Shown: piece after piece, positions 37,266 through 46,410 of the stretch
How positions within the stretch are numbered: position 1 is the stretch's first letter
Layout of the letters: each line of letters begins with the position of its first letter
NCBI RefSeq assembly: GCF_000169155.1
Contig: NZ_AAWL01000007.1
Span: 44,263-108,262, forward strand
Length of the DNA stretch: 64,000 bases
Direction: 5' to 3'
DNA from: Thermosinus carboxydivorans Nor1
GTDB taxonomy: Bacteria; Bacillota; Negativicutes; Sporomusales; Thermosinaceae
Notes under the pieces: generated by a model
Databases searched by the model: none
What the model was told of the DNA's origin: nothing
What the model saw: only the letters and a program-made list of their open reading frames with translations
Made by a program: the position numbers and the translations under genes

Positions 37266-37523
37266 TGTCAACTGTCCCTTGTTTTGTCCCTTATCTCTTA
37301 CAAACAAACACAAATACGAGATAATAATTGCCAACAGTACTGTTGCATAAAAAATGATAAAAAATGTCAAGTGGAAGAATATAGAAAAAAGCAGCTGCAC
37401 ACGTTGGGCTATTTCCCGAATGTTCAGTCTTAACTTTTCTTCTGCTTATTTAAAGCAACGACGGCATAAAGGCAACCCTGCGGCCACATTTTCCAGTCCT
37501 ATCCAGCTTTCTTGTTCAACGTA

Positions 37524-38721
37524 CTACAGATACATCCCTTCATCTACAATATCAAGCCAGTCTGTGCCTAGTTGGTCGATTATCTGTATCAACTGGTCAT
37601 AACCAGCATCAAGCGACTGTCTGCCATGATTTGTTTTCGTCGGCGGTCGGCTTAAAGCAGCTATTAATTCATTGAACGCCTGGTACAAAAACATTTGTAC
37701 CGCCCGCAATACCTCAAGCAGGGAAACACTTTTCGGCAATTCTTGTTGCAGGTTTTGCAGCAAACAATATCCAATCAGCGCTAGCCAGATTTGCCCGTAT
37801 ACGGCATTTTGACTAGTTCCGAAAAACTCTTTGACAACAAGGTGCTGTTTGATCCACTTGAAAAACAGTTCTATTTGCCAGCGCATGCGGTAAATATCGC
37901 TGATTTCTGCAGCTGGCAGTGTTAGTTCATTGGTTACGATAATTACAGCGTTGCCTTGGTTATCACGAGTTTCAATTAGTCTTACCGGATGTGTCATTTG
38001 GGTGGTATAAGCGTTGCCCAAGCGCACAATTTTCTCTGCTAAAACCTGGTTTGTTTCAACGCTTTTTTCTTCCAAAACATCAATGACAGCATTGCTTTTT
38101 AGACGCGACACGAACCGAATGCCTTTTCTGCAGTAATCATCCCACTTAGCATAATCAACATAGCCTCTGTCAAATACGTTTAAGGCATCGGGGGAGGTGA
38201 CTACCAGCTCATCCATGACCGTTTTATCAGCCTTGCGGGCAGAGGTTAGAACGGCGCTATCTGGGTATGAATTGCCATCATGAATAGTGATGCGCTGATG
38301 CAGTTTAATGCCGCTTTTGGTTTTACGGTAATCAGCCCATAGATACTTTCGCAGGCAAAGAGTAATCGTGCTGGAGTCGATAACATTGAGTTGGTATTGC
38401 CGCACAGCGCCGGTCTTGTTGGCTTGTTGCCAGATTTGACGCTTTACTTCAGCAAATACTTGTTCCCAAACACGGTGATCAATATTTCGCAGACGCCTCG
38501 ATAGTGTAGATGCACTGATGGAGGTAAGATGCAACAATTTTTGCAGCTGCTTGTCGCAAGTAAGCCGGTTGGCGATGTCTCGCAAAGAATCTAGCCTTAA
38601 GAATTGTGCGACGAGCATCAAGTATAATAGTTTCAATGTTTTGAGCTTTTTCACATAACGATCGCAACCGGCACTGGCGACAATTTGCAAAAATTTTTCT
38701 AGAGGAAAGGCTTCAAAGACT
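37524..38721 (-). pseudogene. IS4-family transposase, 5' end displaced by insertion
   Basis: About 398 codons retain the DDE core: VIDSSTITL (first Asp), VFDRGYVDY (second Asp) and YRMRWQIELFFKWIKQHL (Y-x2-R-x3-E-x6-K signature). The C-terminus is complete. The first ~18 codons lie at 40340-40287 on the other side of the ISNCY element; joining them restores DKDTTKTTFFKVFEAFPLEK. At the expected start, nine bases after AAGGAG, the codon reads ATA rather than ATG, so the gene may have been dead before the insertion. Confidence 0.85.
38703..38721. repeat. Target-site duplication, left copy
   Basis: AGGAAAGGCTTCAAAGACT, identical to 40287-40305. It belongs to the interrupted IS4-type transposase gene, and only one copy is needed to restore its frame. 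The length is like the long duplications described for the IS1202 group. Confidence 0.85.
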
Positions 38722-38809
38722 GTCAAGAGTCTGTGAAAATGTCACCTAAATTGGTCTATGAAAATGTCACCCTTGTAGTGTTTTGTAATCAACCCAGGTC
38801 TGGATTTTA

Positions 38810-38887
38810 GACTTTCTTCTGGACGCGGTCAAGGATAAAAGCTACGCTCGCCTTGTTAGGCGTCCTTGACCGCGTCCATCGAAAGTC
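38810..38887. repeat. Long inverted repeat inside the ISNCY-like element
   Basis: GGACGCGGTCAAGGA (38821-38835) and TCCTTGACCGCGTCC (38863-38877) are perfect 15-bp arms around a 27-nt loop. An outer pair GACTTTC (38810-38816) and GAAAGTC (38881-38887) extends the stem. It lies just past the transposase stop and may be a strong terminator or an element-specific structure. Confidence 0.75.
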
Positions 38888-38891
38888 AATG

Positions 38892-40241
38892 TTAAGGTTG
38901 AAGGGTTGAACCAAATACTTCCGTTTTCGTGCGGTCTGGCGTATAATTACTTCCGGTGTTTGGTATTCGGAAGCCCTTACGCCAAGGGTGATCCGGGGCA
39001 GGCCGCCGTGGAGTAGGAGGCGGACCTGCTTTTTCTTTTGGCTGCGATTTTGTCCGGACGGGTTCTGAAACTCTAGTGAGATCATAAACGACATTTTGCT
39101 TGGGGTAACTAGCCCGAAGCTTGCCATCGGGATGAACGTGAACCAAGACCGTAGTGTCAGGGAAATATGCAGGCAGGCCATCAAGTTTGTATAGTTGGCC
39201 TTGGAAGGAGAGAACACCGCCCTTAAGCTTTCGTTTCTCCTTTACACAGAGTATTTCTCTTAGGCTTTCTTCGCTTGGAGCCGGCCGATAAGCGCTATTG
39301 GGATTAGCTGGTTCAACTTCAAACATGGCATTATGCTTAAGGATGAACTTTTGCAAAAATTCATTAGCTTGTTCAATAGTTTGGATTCCGGCCAGAGCCA
39401 TTTCAATTCTTAAACGGTCTTGAAGGGTCTCCCAAAGACGTTCTACACGTCCCTTAGCCTGAGCAGAACGCGCCTTAATATGCTCAATACCCAGTTCGCT
39501 AAGAGCACGACCGAGTTGAGTCAAGTTAGCTTTTTTACCTTCTAACTGATCCTCAATGGTAAGCTTATCGGCATTAGGGGAAACAAAAATTGAGTGGCGA
39601 TCGGTGTAAACGGCTATTGGGATACCATACTTAGTAATAATTTGCCTAAGAACCTCAAAGTAACCGTTGAGGTCCTCTGTAGGCCTGAAAATGGCGCCGA
39701 CGATTTTGCCGGTAGCATCGTCAATGGCTCCAATTAGCGAAATATAAGGCTTGTCCTCTCCTAGCCAAGCATGAGGCGAGCCATCCATTTGAATAAGCAT
39801 ACCTTCCTGCTCGCGGCGTTTACGCCTTCTGTGAAACTTAGGCCTACGATGTTTACGCGGGCTGGAAATTCCTGCGCTACGACGTATTCTCCTTATGGAG
39901 GAAACACTAAGAAAAATGTTATAGTGCTCAGCAAGTAACTCTGTTAGATGGGAGTCATTAGCCTCACAAAACACTGGCTGACGAATAATAGCAAGAACTT
40001 GTTCCCTAAGTTCGTCTGAAATTGCATGAGCTGGTTTGCGGCCACGGTTACCGTGAGCCAGAAACCCAAAACCTTCTTTGATAACACCTGCCTTCAATCG
40101 TTTGACTTGACGTTCACTTAGGGAAAGAACTTCAGCCGCTTCTGCAATAGTACAAACCCCTTGAATTACTTTGTCGATTACGATTGCTCTGCGAACCTCT
40201 TTGTCACTCAAGAAAATTTTCTCCTTCTCCATGAGTGACAT
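38892..40241 (-). CDS. ISNCY-family transposase
   Basis: 449 residues. The N-terminal helix-turn-helix (VCTIAEAAEVLSLSERQVKRLKAG) is followed by an integrase-like core with QMDGSPHAWLG (first Asp), YTDRHSIFV (second Asp) and QAKGRVERLWETLQDRL (Glu). A C-terminal part LSFQGQLYKLDG is typical of this group. ATG 40241 lies inside the terminal repeat; ATG 40232 (fourth codon) is an alternative. The reading frame is intact, so the element may be active. Confidence 0.88.
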   Translation of the reverse strand: MSLMEKEKIFLSDKEVRRAIVIDKVIQGVCTIAEAAEVLSLSERQVKRLKAGVIKEGFGFLAHGNRGRKPAHAISDELREQVLAIIRQPVFCEANDSHLTELLAEHYNIFLSVSSIRRIRRSAGISSPRKHRRPKFHRRRKRREQEGMLIQMDGSPHAWLGEDKPYISLIGAIDDATGKIVGAIFRPTEDLNGYFEVLRQIITKYGIPIAVYTDRHSIFVSPNADKLTIEDQLEGKKANLTQLGRALSELGIEHIKARSAQAKGRVERLWETLQDRLRIEMALAGIQTIEQANEFLQKFILKHNAMFEVEPANPNSAYRPAPSEESLREILCVKEKRKLKGGVLSFQGQLYKLDGLPAYFPDTTVLVHVHPDGKLRASYPKQNVVYDLTRVSEPVRTKSQPKEKAGPPPTPRRPAPDHPWRKGFRIPNTGSNYTPDRTKTEVFGSTLQP

Positions 40242-40286
40242 TTTCTCAGATCACTTTTAAGGTGACAATATCATAGAACGATCACA

Positions 40287-40305
40287 AGGAAAGGCTTCAA
40301 AGACT
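40287..40305. repeat. Target-site duplication, right copy
   Basis: Identical to 38703-38721. Codons of the IS4-type transposase N-terminus continue from here to about 40340 on the minus strand. Confidence 0.85.
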
Positions 40306-40486
40306 TTAAAAAATGTGGTTTTTGTGGTATCCTTGTCTATGCGTTTTGGCTCCTTATTTTAGAGTGCGTGGACAGGGTTACCTGCTACACCTCTATTATA
40401 AGGAGTTTTTTTACGATTTCCTAGGATAATATTGCCCTTTATAGCGATTTTGGCTTATTTTAATGACATTTTGACCGATTTGAACA

Positions 40487-40741
40487 TTGATATTTTCAAG
40501 GCTAGTTTATTGCAACACTACTGACGCTCGTGATGAAAATGGCAAGCGCATTGGTTTGTGGGGTAAAAGCGAAACTATACTTGGTGACGCCGCGACTAGC
40601 AAGATAATTGCCCGTGAAATAACCCCAGTTAAATGCAGTACAAAATATTTTAAAGACTGGCGAAAACGAGAAAAAGAAGCTTTCACACCTCAAAGAATTT
40701 CGCATATTGATAGAATGTTGGATAAAAATCTGCCTTTTTAA
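40487..40741 (+). CDS. Short hypothetical protein, possibly truncated
   Basis: 84 codons starting ATGATATTTTCAAGG without a clear ribosome site. The later part (GLWGKSETILGDAATSKIIAREITPVKCSTKYFKDWRKREKEAFTPQRISHIDRML) is hydrophilic and looks like a real C-terminal protein segment, while the first ~12 residues do not. It may be the tail of a gene cut by insertion of the IS4-type element. No family is recognised. Confidence 0.4.
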   Translation: MIFSRLVYCNTTDARDENGKRIGLWGKSETILGDAATSKIIAREITPVKCSTKYFKDWRKREKEAFTPQRISHIDRMLDKNLPF

Positions 40742-40815
40742 GGCAGATTCAGGTTGTCGACAATGTATTGTCGACAACCTGTCTCATAAAGCCTTGCATA
40801 GCAAGGCTTTATGAG
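40727..40815. repeat. Three consecutive perfect hairpins
   Basis: Hairpin 1: AATCTGCCTT (40727-40736) / AAGGCAGATT (40740-40749). Hairpin 2: CAGGTTGTCGACAAT (40750-40764) / ATTGTCGACAACCTG (40767-40781). Hairpin 3: CTCATAAAGCCTTGC (40783-40797) / GCAAGGCTTTATGAG (40801-40815). All arms are exact reverse complements with 2-3 nt loops and the units abut. Only the third is followed by a short T run (CTTTTGG). Hairpin 1 overlaps the stop codon of the upstream ORF. Confidence 0.85.
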
Positions 40816-40882
40816 CTTTTGGGAGGAATTGGATATGTTCTTGTGGACCATGGGAGATAACGCCAAATAAGAACCTGCATTC

Positions 40883-40918
40883 AAAGATATCTTTAAATGC
40901 TATAGCATATGATATAAT
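40883..40918 (+). promoter_or_regulatory. Promoter region with two 12-bp palindromes before the XRE gene
   Basis: AAAGATATCTTT (40883-40894) and ATGCTATAGCAT (40897-40908) are perfect palindromes two bases apart. TATAAT follows at 40913-40918, so both lie across the -35/spacer region. This is the expected geometry for autoregulation by the XRE-like protein encoded 23 bp downstream. Confidence 0.6.
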
Positions 40919-40940
40919 TGTATATTGTGGAGGTATGTTT

Positions 40941-41153
40941 ATGAGTTTTAGTGATATTGTTAAAGCTGTTCGAGTATACTTGGGAATTACACAAGAACAA
41001 CTTGCGCGAGATCTTAATATCAGCTTTTCAACAATTAACAGATGGGAGAACGGCCGCACCATCCCCAGCAGGCTGGCAAAAATGCGTTTTATTGAATACT
41101 GTTTGCAAAGAAATGTTGATAATGCCATCATTGCTGAGTTGAAAGACTTATAG
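40941..41153 (+). CDS. XRE-like helix-turn-helix regulator
   Basis: 70 residues, essentially one HTH domain: VRVYLGITQEQLARDLNISFSTINRWENGRTIPSRLAKM. ATG 40941 is spaced 7 nt from TGGAGG; ATG 40935 is too close. It stands 42 bp before the AAA+ ATPase gene and probably controls the ATPase/protease unit. Confidence 0.85.
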   Translation: MSFSDIVKAVRVYLGITQEQLARDLNISFSTINRWENGRTIPSRLAKMRFIEYCLQRNVDNAIIAELKDL

Positions 41154-41195
41154 TCATGAAGTCGTCATGGAGATTTTTCGGAAAGGGGAAAGAAG

Positions 41196-42191
41196 ATGGC
41201 AAGAGGAGATTTGCTCAAGAAGCTGTTCAGCAGCTTCAAGCATGAAGATAAAGAGGGCTTTTACAAGATAGCAAATGAAATAATCGAGGATGAACGGAAG
41301 AAAAACCATGGGATACTGGCGGATGAACTAAGGATGATTTTGTTCAATGGAAACTCTACATATAAGCACGCGCTAAGCACAATCAAGCCGAGTGTTCCAA
41401 AAGATGCGGATAAGGATGTCTCTCTCATAGAGGTTGTTTATCCTGATAAATATTTTGAGGATCTGGTACTGTCACAAGAAAAGAAAGAAGTTCTGGAATC
41501 AATCGTCCGGGAATTCCGAAATTGGGACATTCTTGTCAGCAACGGAGTCTTTCCGAGTAGAAAGATACTTTTCTATGGACCGCCCGGTTGCGGAAAGACC
41601 ATAACTGCACATGCAGTTGCTTGTGAGTTGGGTATACCCTTACTGTATGTCAGGTTTGACGCAGTTGTTTCCTCATTCCTTGGAGAAACGGCGAGCAACA
41701 TCCGCAAAGTATTTGATTATGCAAAAAACGATAACTGGGTTATCTTCTTTGATGAGTTTGACGCCATTGGCCGAAGCAGAGATGATCTCTCCGAACATGG
41801 AGAAATTAAAAGGGTAGTCAATACATTCCTGCAGCAGCTCGATAATTTCAAAGGGCGCTCCTTGATTATTGCAGCTACGAATTTTGAAAGATCGTTAGAT
41901 TATGCTTTGTGGCGTAGATTTGACGAAATTTTAAATTTCGAACTGCCGCCTTCGGAAGAGAAATTGAAGTTATGCGCTTTGTCCATCAAGCGTTTTAAGG
42001 GACCTGTCCAGGTTTTTGAGCAGTATCTTGGTGAAATGGAGAACTTCTCACATTCTGATATTGATAAAATGTGCCAGACTATCATGAAGCAGTGCATCCT
42101 GGATGGACGAAGAATGTTTACCAAGAATGATGTTGAATTTGCTGTAAGAAAGCAGTCCGCCATTGTAGCAATGAGAAAAACAAGTTACTGA
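41196..42191 (+). CDS. AAA+ ATPase, partner of the subtilisin-like protease (IetA-like)
   Basis: 331 residues. The first ~110 residues are helical and charged, as in IetA-like or FtsH-related ATPases. The AAA module has Walker A GPPGCGKT (~residue 130), Walker B VIFFDEFDAIG, sensor-1 IIAATNF and the arginine-finger region YALWRRFDE. There is no membrane helix and no protease domain. Paired with the S8 protease 18 bp downstream it matches the IetAS layout, known from a plasmid maintenance locus and reported as an anti-phage system. GGAAAGGGG ribosome site. Confidence 0.85.
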   Translation: MARGDLLKKLFSSFKHEDKEGFYKIANEIIEDERKKNHGILADELRMILFNGNSTYKHALSTIKPSVPKDADKDVSLIEVVYPDKYFEDLVLSQEKKEVLESIVREFRNWDILVSNGVFPSRKILFYGPPGCGKTITAHAVACELGIPLLYVRFDAVVSSFLGETASNIRKVFDYAKNDNWVIFFDEFDAIGRSRDDLSEHGEIKRVVNTFLQQLDNFKGRSLIIAATNFERSLDYALWRRFDEILNFELPPSEEKLKLCALSIKRFKGPVQVFEQYLGEMENFSHSDIDKMCQTIMKQCILDGRRMFTKNDVEFAVRKQSAIVAMRKTSY

Positions 42192-42209
42192 GCATAGGGG
42201 GGATATGCT

Positions 42210-44738
42210 GTGATAGAAATAGAGAAGCTGAATCACCTGGAAATTATGAGGGAGGATACGGTAAGAACGTACCGTTTTTCTCCAAATCCAAGTGCGCCGC
42301 GCCTTCCGGTTAGGGATCGCCAAATTCATGGCAAGAAACTGGAGCGAGAGATTAAAGCAACCACCGAATCGATAAACGAACAGCGACAGAAACTTGGCAT
42401 TGAACCTGACAAACTGCTCATTATCAGCATGACCAACCAGGCAATGCCGCAAGAGCTTTTAAATCGTATGCTTAGCGCCTTTAACCTGTCATTGATAGAG
42501 GAAGTATCCGTAGAAAATGGAAAATTCACAAGAATCCTTGTCCAGTTTCCGGATAGTGAATCTATTTCGGCATTTAATCGTGAAAGAGCGCTCTGGGAAG
42601 CAGATTCAAGGGAACATGCCATTCTCACATATGCGCAAAGGCGCGACATATTTTCATGTATTGAAAGTATCAGGAATGTTCAGCGGGAAGACAGAATCGG
42701 TCCAAGACTGCGGCGTAAATTAGATAGCGGCGAGCCGCTGCCGGATGGCTTTTTCATTATGGATATCGATATCTGGTATAACGGCGATAAGAGACAGATA
42801 ACAGAAATTGAACGAAAAATAAAGACGGTTCTGGGGACCGTAGGGAGCGCTTTAATCGCTGATTTGTTTGAGACGCCGAGTTTGCTGCTTGGCCGTGTTA
42901 AAGTCAACGAGTACAGTCTCGAAGCCCTGTTAAATTGTGACTTGATAGCAACCGTCGATTTTCCAATGGGAACCGTATCCGAGGAGCCATGTGAGCTTTT
43001 AACTGCAGATTTTGAGCCGATAATAGAAAACAACCTTGATGCAAATGCCCCGTTGGCAACAGTGCTGGATTCCGGGATATTTTCCGGGCATCCTCTTTTA
43101 AATAATGTTATTGTTGCCGAAGAAGATTTTGACCTTGTTGAAGGAACCACGGCGGATAACTGCGGCCATGGTACGGGTGTAGCCGGCATTGTCGTATACG
43201 GAGATTTCCATAAATGCATTGAATCCAAGGTGTTCACACCTTTGGTGCGAATCTGTAATGCCAAGGTTATGCACAATGATGGTAGTAACCATCCAATATT
43301 CAGCCCAGAGAAGCGCCCTGAAAGGATAATAAAAGAGGCAATTGAATATTTCCATCGTGAATATGGCTGCAGAATCTTCAATTTGTCTGCCGGAAATGAG
43401 GATATGGTTTATAACATGGGACGTCAGATGCCATGGGCTGAAGTCTTGGACCAATTATCCAGAGAACTGGATATTGTGATTGTCATAAGTGCCGGCAATG
43501 TATCAAACCCCGAGATTCATAATTTTACGAGTAGAGAGGAACTCATGGAGAAATGTCGGGACCAGTTGTTTGAACCCGAGCACAGACTGATTGATCCAGC
43601 TACGGCTTCCCTTTGTGTGACGGTAGGTTCCATTACACGCTTCGACGAACCAGAACTGGTTGATGGCAGGAGTGTCAGAATCTCCGCCGGGCCGAAAAAC
43701 GCTCCCTCCGTATTTACCCGGATCGGCATGGGTGTTAATAAAGCCATAAAACCCGAACTGGTGGATTATGGAGGAAATTTTGCCGTACATCAGTTTGTGC
43801 GAGGCGATACAAGATGGGTACAAAACGACAGAATCCTAATGGAACCTACCTTGAACAATGATTATTTAAAACTTTTTAGGGGGTTTTGCGGTACAAGCTT
43901 TGCGGCTCCACGTGTTACACACCTGGCTGCGCGCATTGAACGGGCGCTGGAAGAACAAATTGGGGACAAGCCCTCTGCAAATCTAATAAGGGCGATGCTG
44001 GCCAACTCCGCCTCTCTTACCAAAGAAATGATTGAATGGGCAGATCAATCTACAGACCGGCATTACACAGGAAAAAAGAACCTGAAGCAGGAAAGACGGC
44101 TACGGCTTTTTGGTTATGGCAGACCAAACGACGCTTGGCTGTATTCAGGCCGCAACCATGTAACTTTGTTTTCTGAAGATGCCCTTAACCTTCGTACATT
44201 CCATCTTTACAAGATACCTGTACCCATTGAATTTTTAAGGCTGAATTGCAGCAAACAAATTATCATTAGCATGGCGTATAATTCGGTAACACGACTGAGC
44301 CGGAAAGATTATCTTGCTAACAACCTTTGGTTCGAGGTCTATAGGAGAATAGATGAAGCTACTTTGGCTAAATACAAAGCTAAAAAGGAAGCAGGGCAGG
44401 ATGATGATTCAGAACCGTTGCCGGACAAATATAAAGCGAATTTTTTACCGGGGCGTACAGAGGTAGACGGTTCCACACTTCAGCAGCGTGTATGGGCAAA
44501 AAGCAAAACAGGCGGGAAAGATTTGATAGGGAATGAGGATGACCCTTACATATACGTTTTGGTTGCCGGCAAGGAAAGATTCAAGTATGCAGAGCAGGAG
44601 CAGCCACAGCCGTATGCTCTAGTTATCACCTTTTCGTATGATGGCGACCAGGATATTCAACTGTATAACAGATTACAGCAAAAAGTGCGCATCAGGGAGC
44701 GTCAGAGAGAACGTGCCCGTACTCAGGTCAGAATGTAG
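42210..44738 (+). CDS. Subtilisin-like (S8) serine protease, IetS-like
   Basis: 842 residues. A ~270-residue N-terminal region of unknown fold precedes the peptidase domain. The triad is LATVLDSGIFSGHPL (Asp, ~residue 290), NCGHGTGVAGIV (His) and FCGTSFAAPRV (Ser, ~residue 565), with NLSAGN as the oxyanion region. No signal peptide is seen, so it should act in the cytoplasm. A charged C-terminal tail ends IRERQRERARTQVRM. GTG start. In IetAS-type systems the ATPase is thought to control this protease; the target is unknown. Confidence 0.87.
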   Translation: MIEIEKLNHLEIMREDTVRTYRFSPNPSAPRLPVRDRQIHGKKLEREIKATTESINEQRQKLGIEPDKLLIISMTNQAMPQELLNRMLSAFNLSLIEEVSVENGKFTRILVQFPDSESISAFNRERALWEADSREHAILTYAQRRDIFSCIESIRNVQREDRIGPRLRRKLDSGEPLPDGFFIMDIDIWYNGDKRQITEIERKIKTVLGTVGSALIADLFETPSLLLGRVKVNEYSLEALLNCDLIATVDFPMGTVSEEPCELLTADFEPIIENNLDANAPLATVLDSGIFSGHPLLNNVIVAEEDFDLVEGTTADNCGHGTGVAGIVVYGDFHKCIESKVFTPLVRICNAKVMHNDGSNHPIFSPEKRPERIIKEAIEYFHREYGCRIFNLSAGNEDMVYNMGRQMPWAEVLDQLSRELDIVIVISAGNVSNPEIHNFTSREELMEKCRDQLFEPEHRLIDPATASLCVTVGSITRFDEPELVDGRSVRISAGPKNAPSVFTRIGMGVNKAIKPELVDYGGNFAVHQFVRGDTRWVQNDRILMEPTLNNDYLKLFRGFCGTSFAAPRVTHLAARIERALEEQIGDKPSANLIRAMLANSASLTKEMIEWADQSTDRHYTGKKNLKQERRLRLFGYGRPNDAWLYSGRNHVTLFSEDALNLRTFHLYKIPVPIEFLRLNCSKQIIISMAYNSVTRLSRKDYLANNLWFEVYRRIDEATLAKYKAKKEAGQDDDSEPLPDKYKANFLPGRTEVDGSTLQQRVWAKSKTGGKDLIGNEDDPYIYVLVAGKERFKYAEQEQPQPYALVITFSYDGDQDIQLYNRLQQKVRIRERQRERARTQVRM

Positions 44739-44821
44739 TATGCTATTCCATACACTACGTCATAACAGGAAACTGCAGTGTTCAATGATTAAAAGCTACC
44801 AAACATAGAGAGGTGCAGACA

Positions 44822-46378
44822 ATGCCGTCAATAAACAATGAAATAGAAAAAAAGCTATGGACTGCCGCAGACCAGTTGAGGGCAAACTCAAAGCTCAAAG
44901 CTTCCGAGTACTCGGTGCCCGTCCTTGGGCTTATCTTCCTCAGGTTTGCCGACCAGAGATTCAGTATGGCCGAAAAGGAGCTTGCCGAAAAAGCAAGGTC
45001 GGCAGGTTCAAGGCGTGCTATCGGTAAGGCCGACTATCAGGCCAGAGGGGTCATGTACCTGCCGGAACAGGCGAGGTACTCTTATCTTTTAAAGTTGCCG
45101 GAAGGCGAGAATATCGGCAAGGCCGTCAACGAGGCCATGAAAGCCATTGAAGCGGAAAATGAAGACCTGAAAGACGTTTTGCCAAAGACTTACACCCGGC
45201 TGGACAATGATACACTGATTGCGCTGCTCAAGATATTCTCCGAAGTCCCCATGGATGTGGAAGGGGACGTTTTTGGCAATGTATATGAATATTTTCTTGG
45301 TGAGTTTGCCCGTTCGGAAGGGCAGCGAGGCGGTGAGTTCTATACGCCGACATCGCTGGTTAAGCTCATTGTGGAAGTGATCGAGCCATACCAAGGTCGT
45401 ATCCTGGACCCGGCCTGTGGGTCGGGCGGTATGTTTGTGCAGTCGGCCAGATTTGTCCAGAATCACAAGAAAAATCCCAGCAGCGAAATATCCATCTACG
45501 GCCAGGAGAAAGTTGCCGAAACCGTAAGACTGTGTAAAATGAACCTGGCAGTGCACGGCCTCTCGGGCGACATCCGGCAGGCCAACACCTATTATGAAAA
45601 TGTACATAATTGCTTAAACCGCTTTGACTTTGTCATGGCCAATCCCCCATTCAATGTTGACGGGGTGGACAAGGAGAAGATCAAGGACGATCCCAGGTAT
45701 CCCTTCGGCCTGCCTACTATTGATAACGCCAACTATATCTGGATTCAGGAATTTTACAGCGCCTTAAATGACAAAGGGCGGGCCGGTTTCGTCATGGCCA
45801 ATTCGGCCAGCGATGCCAGGGGCTCGGAACTGGAAATAAGGAAGAAGCTCATCCAGGACAGGGTTGTGGATGTGATGATCGCCATCGGGCCAAACTTCTT
45901 CTACACCGTTACCCTGCCCTGCACCCTCTGGTTCTTTGATAAGGGCAAGAGGCAGACTGAACGTGGAGATAAAGTGTTGTTCATCGACGCGCGGAACATC
46001 TACCGCCAGGTAGACCGGGCCCACCGGGAGTTTACGCCGGAGCAGATTGAATTTATCGCCAACATCGTGCGTCTATACCGCGGCCAGCCGGTGGAAACCT
46101 TCAACGGGTCGGAGGAAATGCTCAAGGAGAAGTTCCCCGAAGGCAAATATACGGATATCCCCGGTTTGTGCAAAGTGGCAACCATCGAGGATATCGAGGC
46201 CCAAGGTTGGAGCCTCAACCCCGGCAGGTATGTGGGAGTAGCCCAGAAAGACGAGGAAGACTTCGACTTCATGGAGAGGCTGCAGGAGCTGAACGAGGAG
46301 CTAGAGCGGCTTAATGCCGAGGCGGCGGAGCTGGAGGAGAGGATAAGGGAGAATGTGAGGCAGTTATTGAGTTATTGA
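44822..46378 (+). CDS. hsdM: Type I restriction-modification methyltransferase subunit
   Basis: 518 residues. An N-terminal helical HsdM_N domain ([36 protein letters not shown]) precedes the N6-adenine methylase with the SAM loop [10 protein letters not shown] and catalytic motif ANPPF. A C-terminal coiled coil ([26 protein letters not shown]) is the usual HsdS contact. ATG 44822 is chosen with GAGAGGTG; GTG 44813 is too near it. It heads hsdM-hsdS-hsdR. Confidence 0.96.
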   Translation: MPSINNEIEKKLWTAADQLRANSKLKASEYSVPVLGLIFLRFADQRFSMAEKELAEKARSAGSRRAIGKADYQARGVMYLPEQARYSYLLKLPEGENIGKAVNEAMKAIEAENEDLKDVLPKTYTRLDNDTLIALLKIFSEVPMDVEGDVFGNVYEYFLGEFARSEGQRGGEFYTPTSLVKLIVEVIEPYQGRILDPACGSGGMFVQSARFVQNHKKNPSSEISIYGQEKVAETVRLCKMNLAVHGLSGDIRQANTYYENVHNCLNRFDFVMANPPFNVDGVDKEKIKDDPRYPFGLPTIDNANYIWIQEFYSALNDKGRAGFVMANSASDARGSELEIRKKLIQDRVVDVMIAIGPNFFYTVTLPCTLWFFDKGKRQTERGDKVLFIDARNIYRQVDRAHREFTPEQIEFIANIVRLYRGQPVETFNGSEEMLKEKFPEGKYTDIPGLCKVATIEDIEAQGWSLNPGRYVGVAQKDEEDFDFMERLQELNEELERLNAEAAELEERIRENVRQLLSY

Positions 46379-46410
46379 GCTAATTACTGTTTAGAACGTG
46401 AGGGGCTATT

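Larger units (their letters stand above)
38722..40286 (-). mobile_element. ISNCY (IS1202-group-like) insertion sequence, ~1565 bp
   Basis: A single transposase gene is bounded by related ends. Each end carries two GAAAATGTCAC or GATATTGTCACC-type motifs in inverted orientation (38734-38768 and 40237-40272). A 19-bp direct repeat flanks it exactly, so the boundaries are firm. A similar end relic lies at 7242-7288. Confidence 0.85.
37470..40388. mobile_element. IS4-type element, split by an ISNCY-like insertion
   Basis: The transposase body lies at 37524-38721 (minus) and its 5' end resumes at 40287-40340 beyond the inserted element. Possible terminal inverted repeats are AGGCAACCCTG near 37472 and, on the other strand, AGGTAACCCTG near 40375-40386. 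The outer boundaries are therefore approximate. Confidence 0.6.

Noticed and set aside
40727..40815. CRISPR array
   Set aside because: The three units are different hairpins, not copies of one repeat, and no spacers or cas genes are present anywhere in the window.
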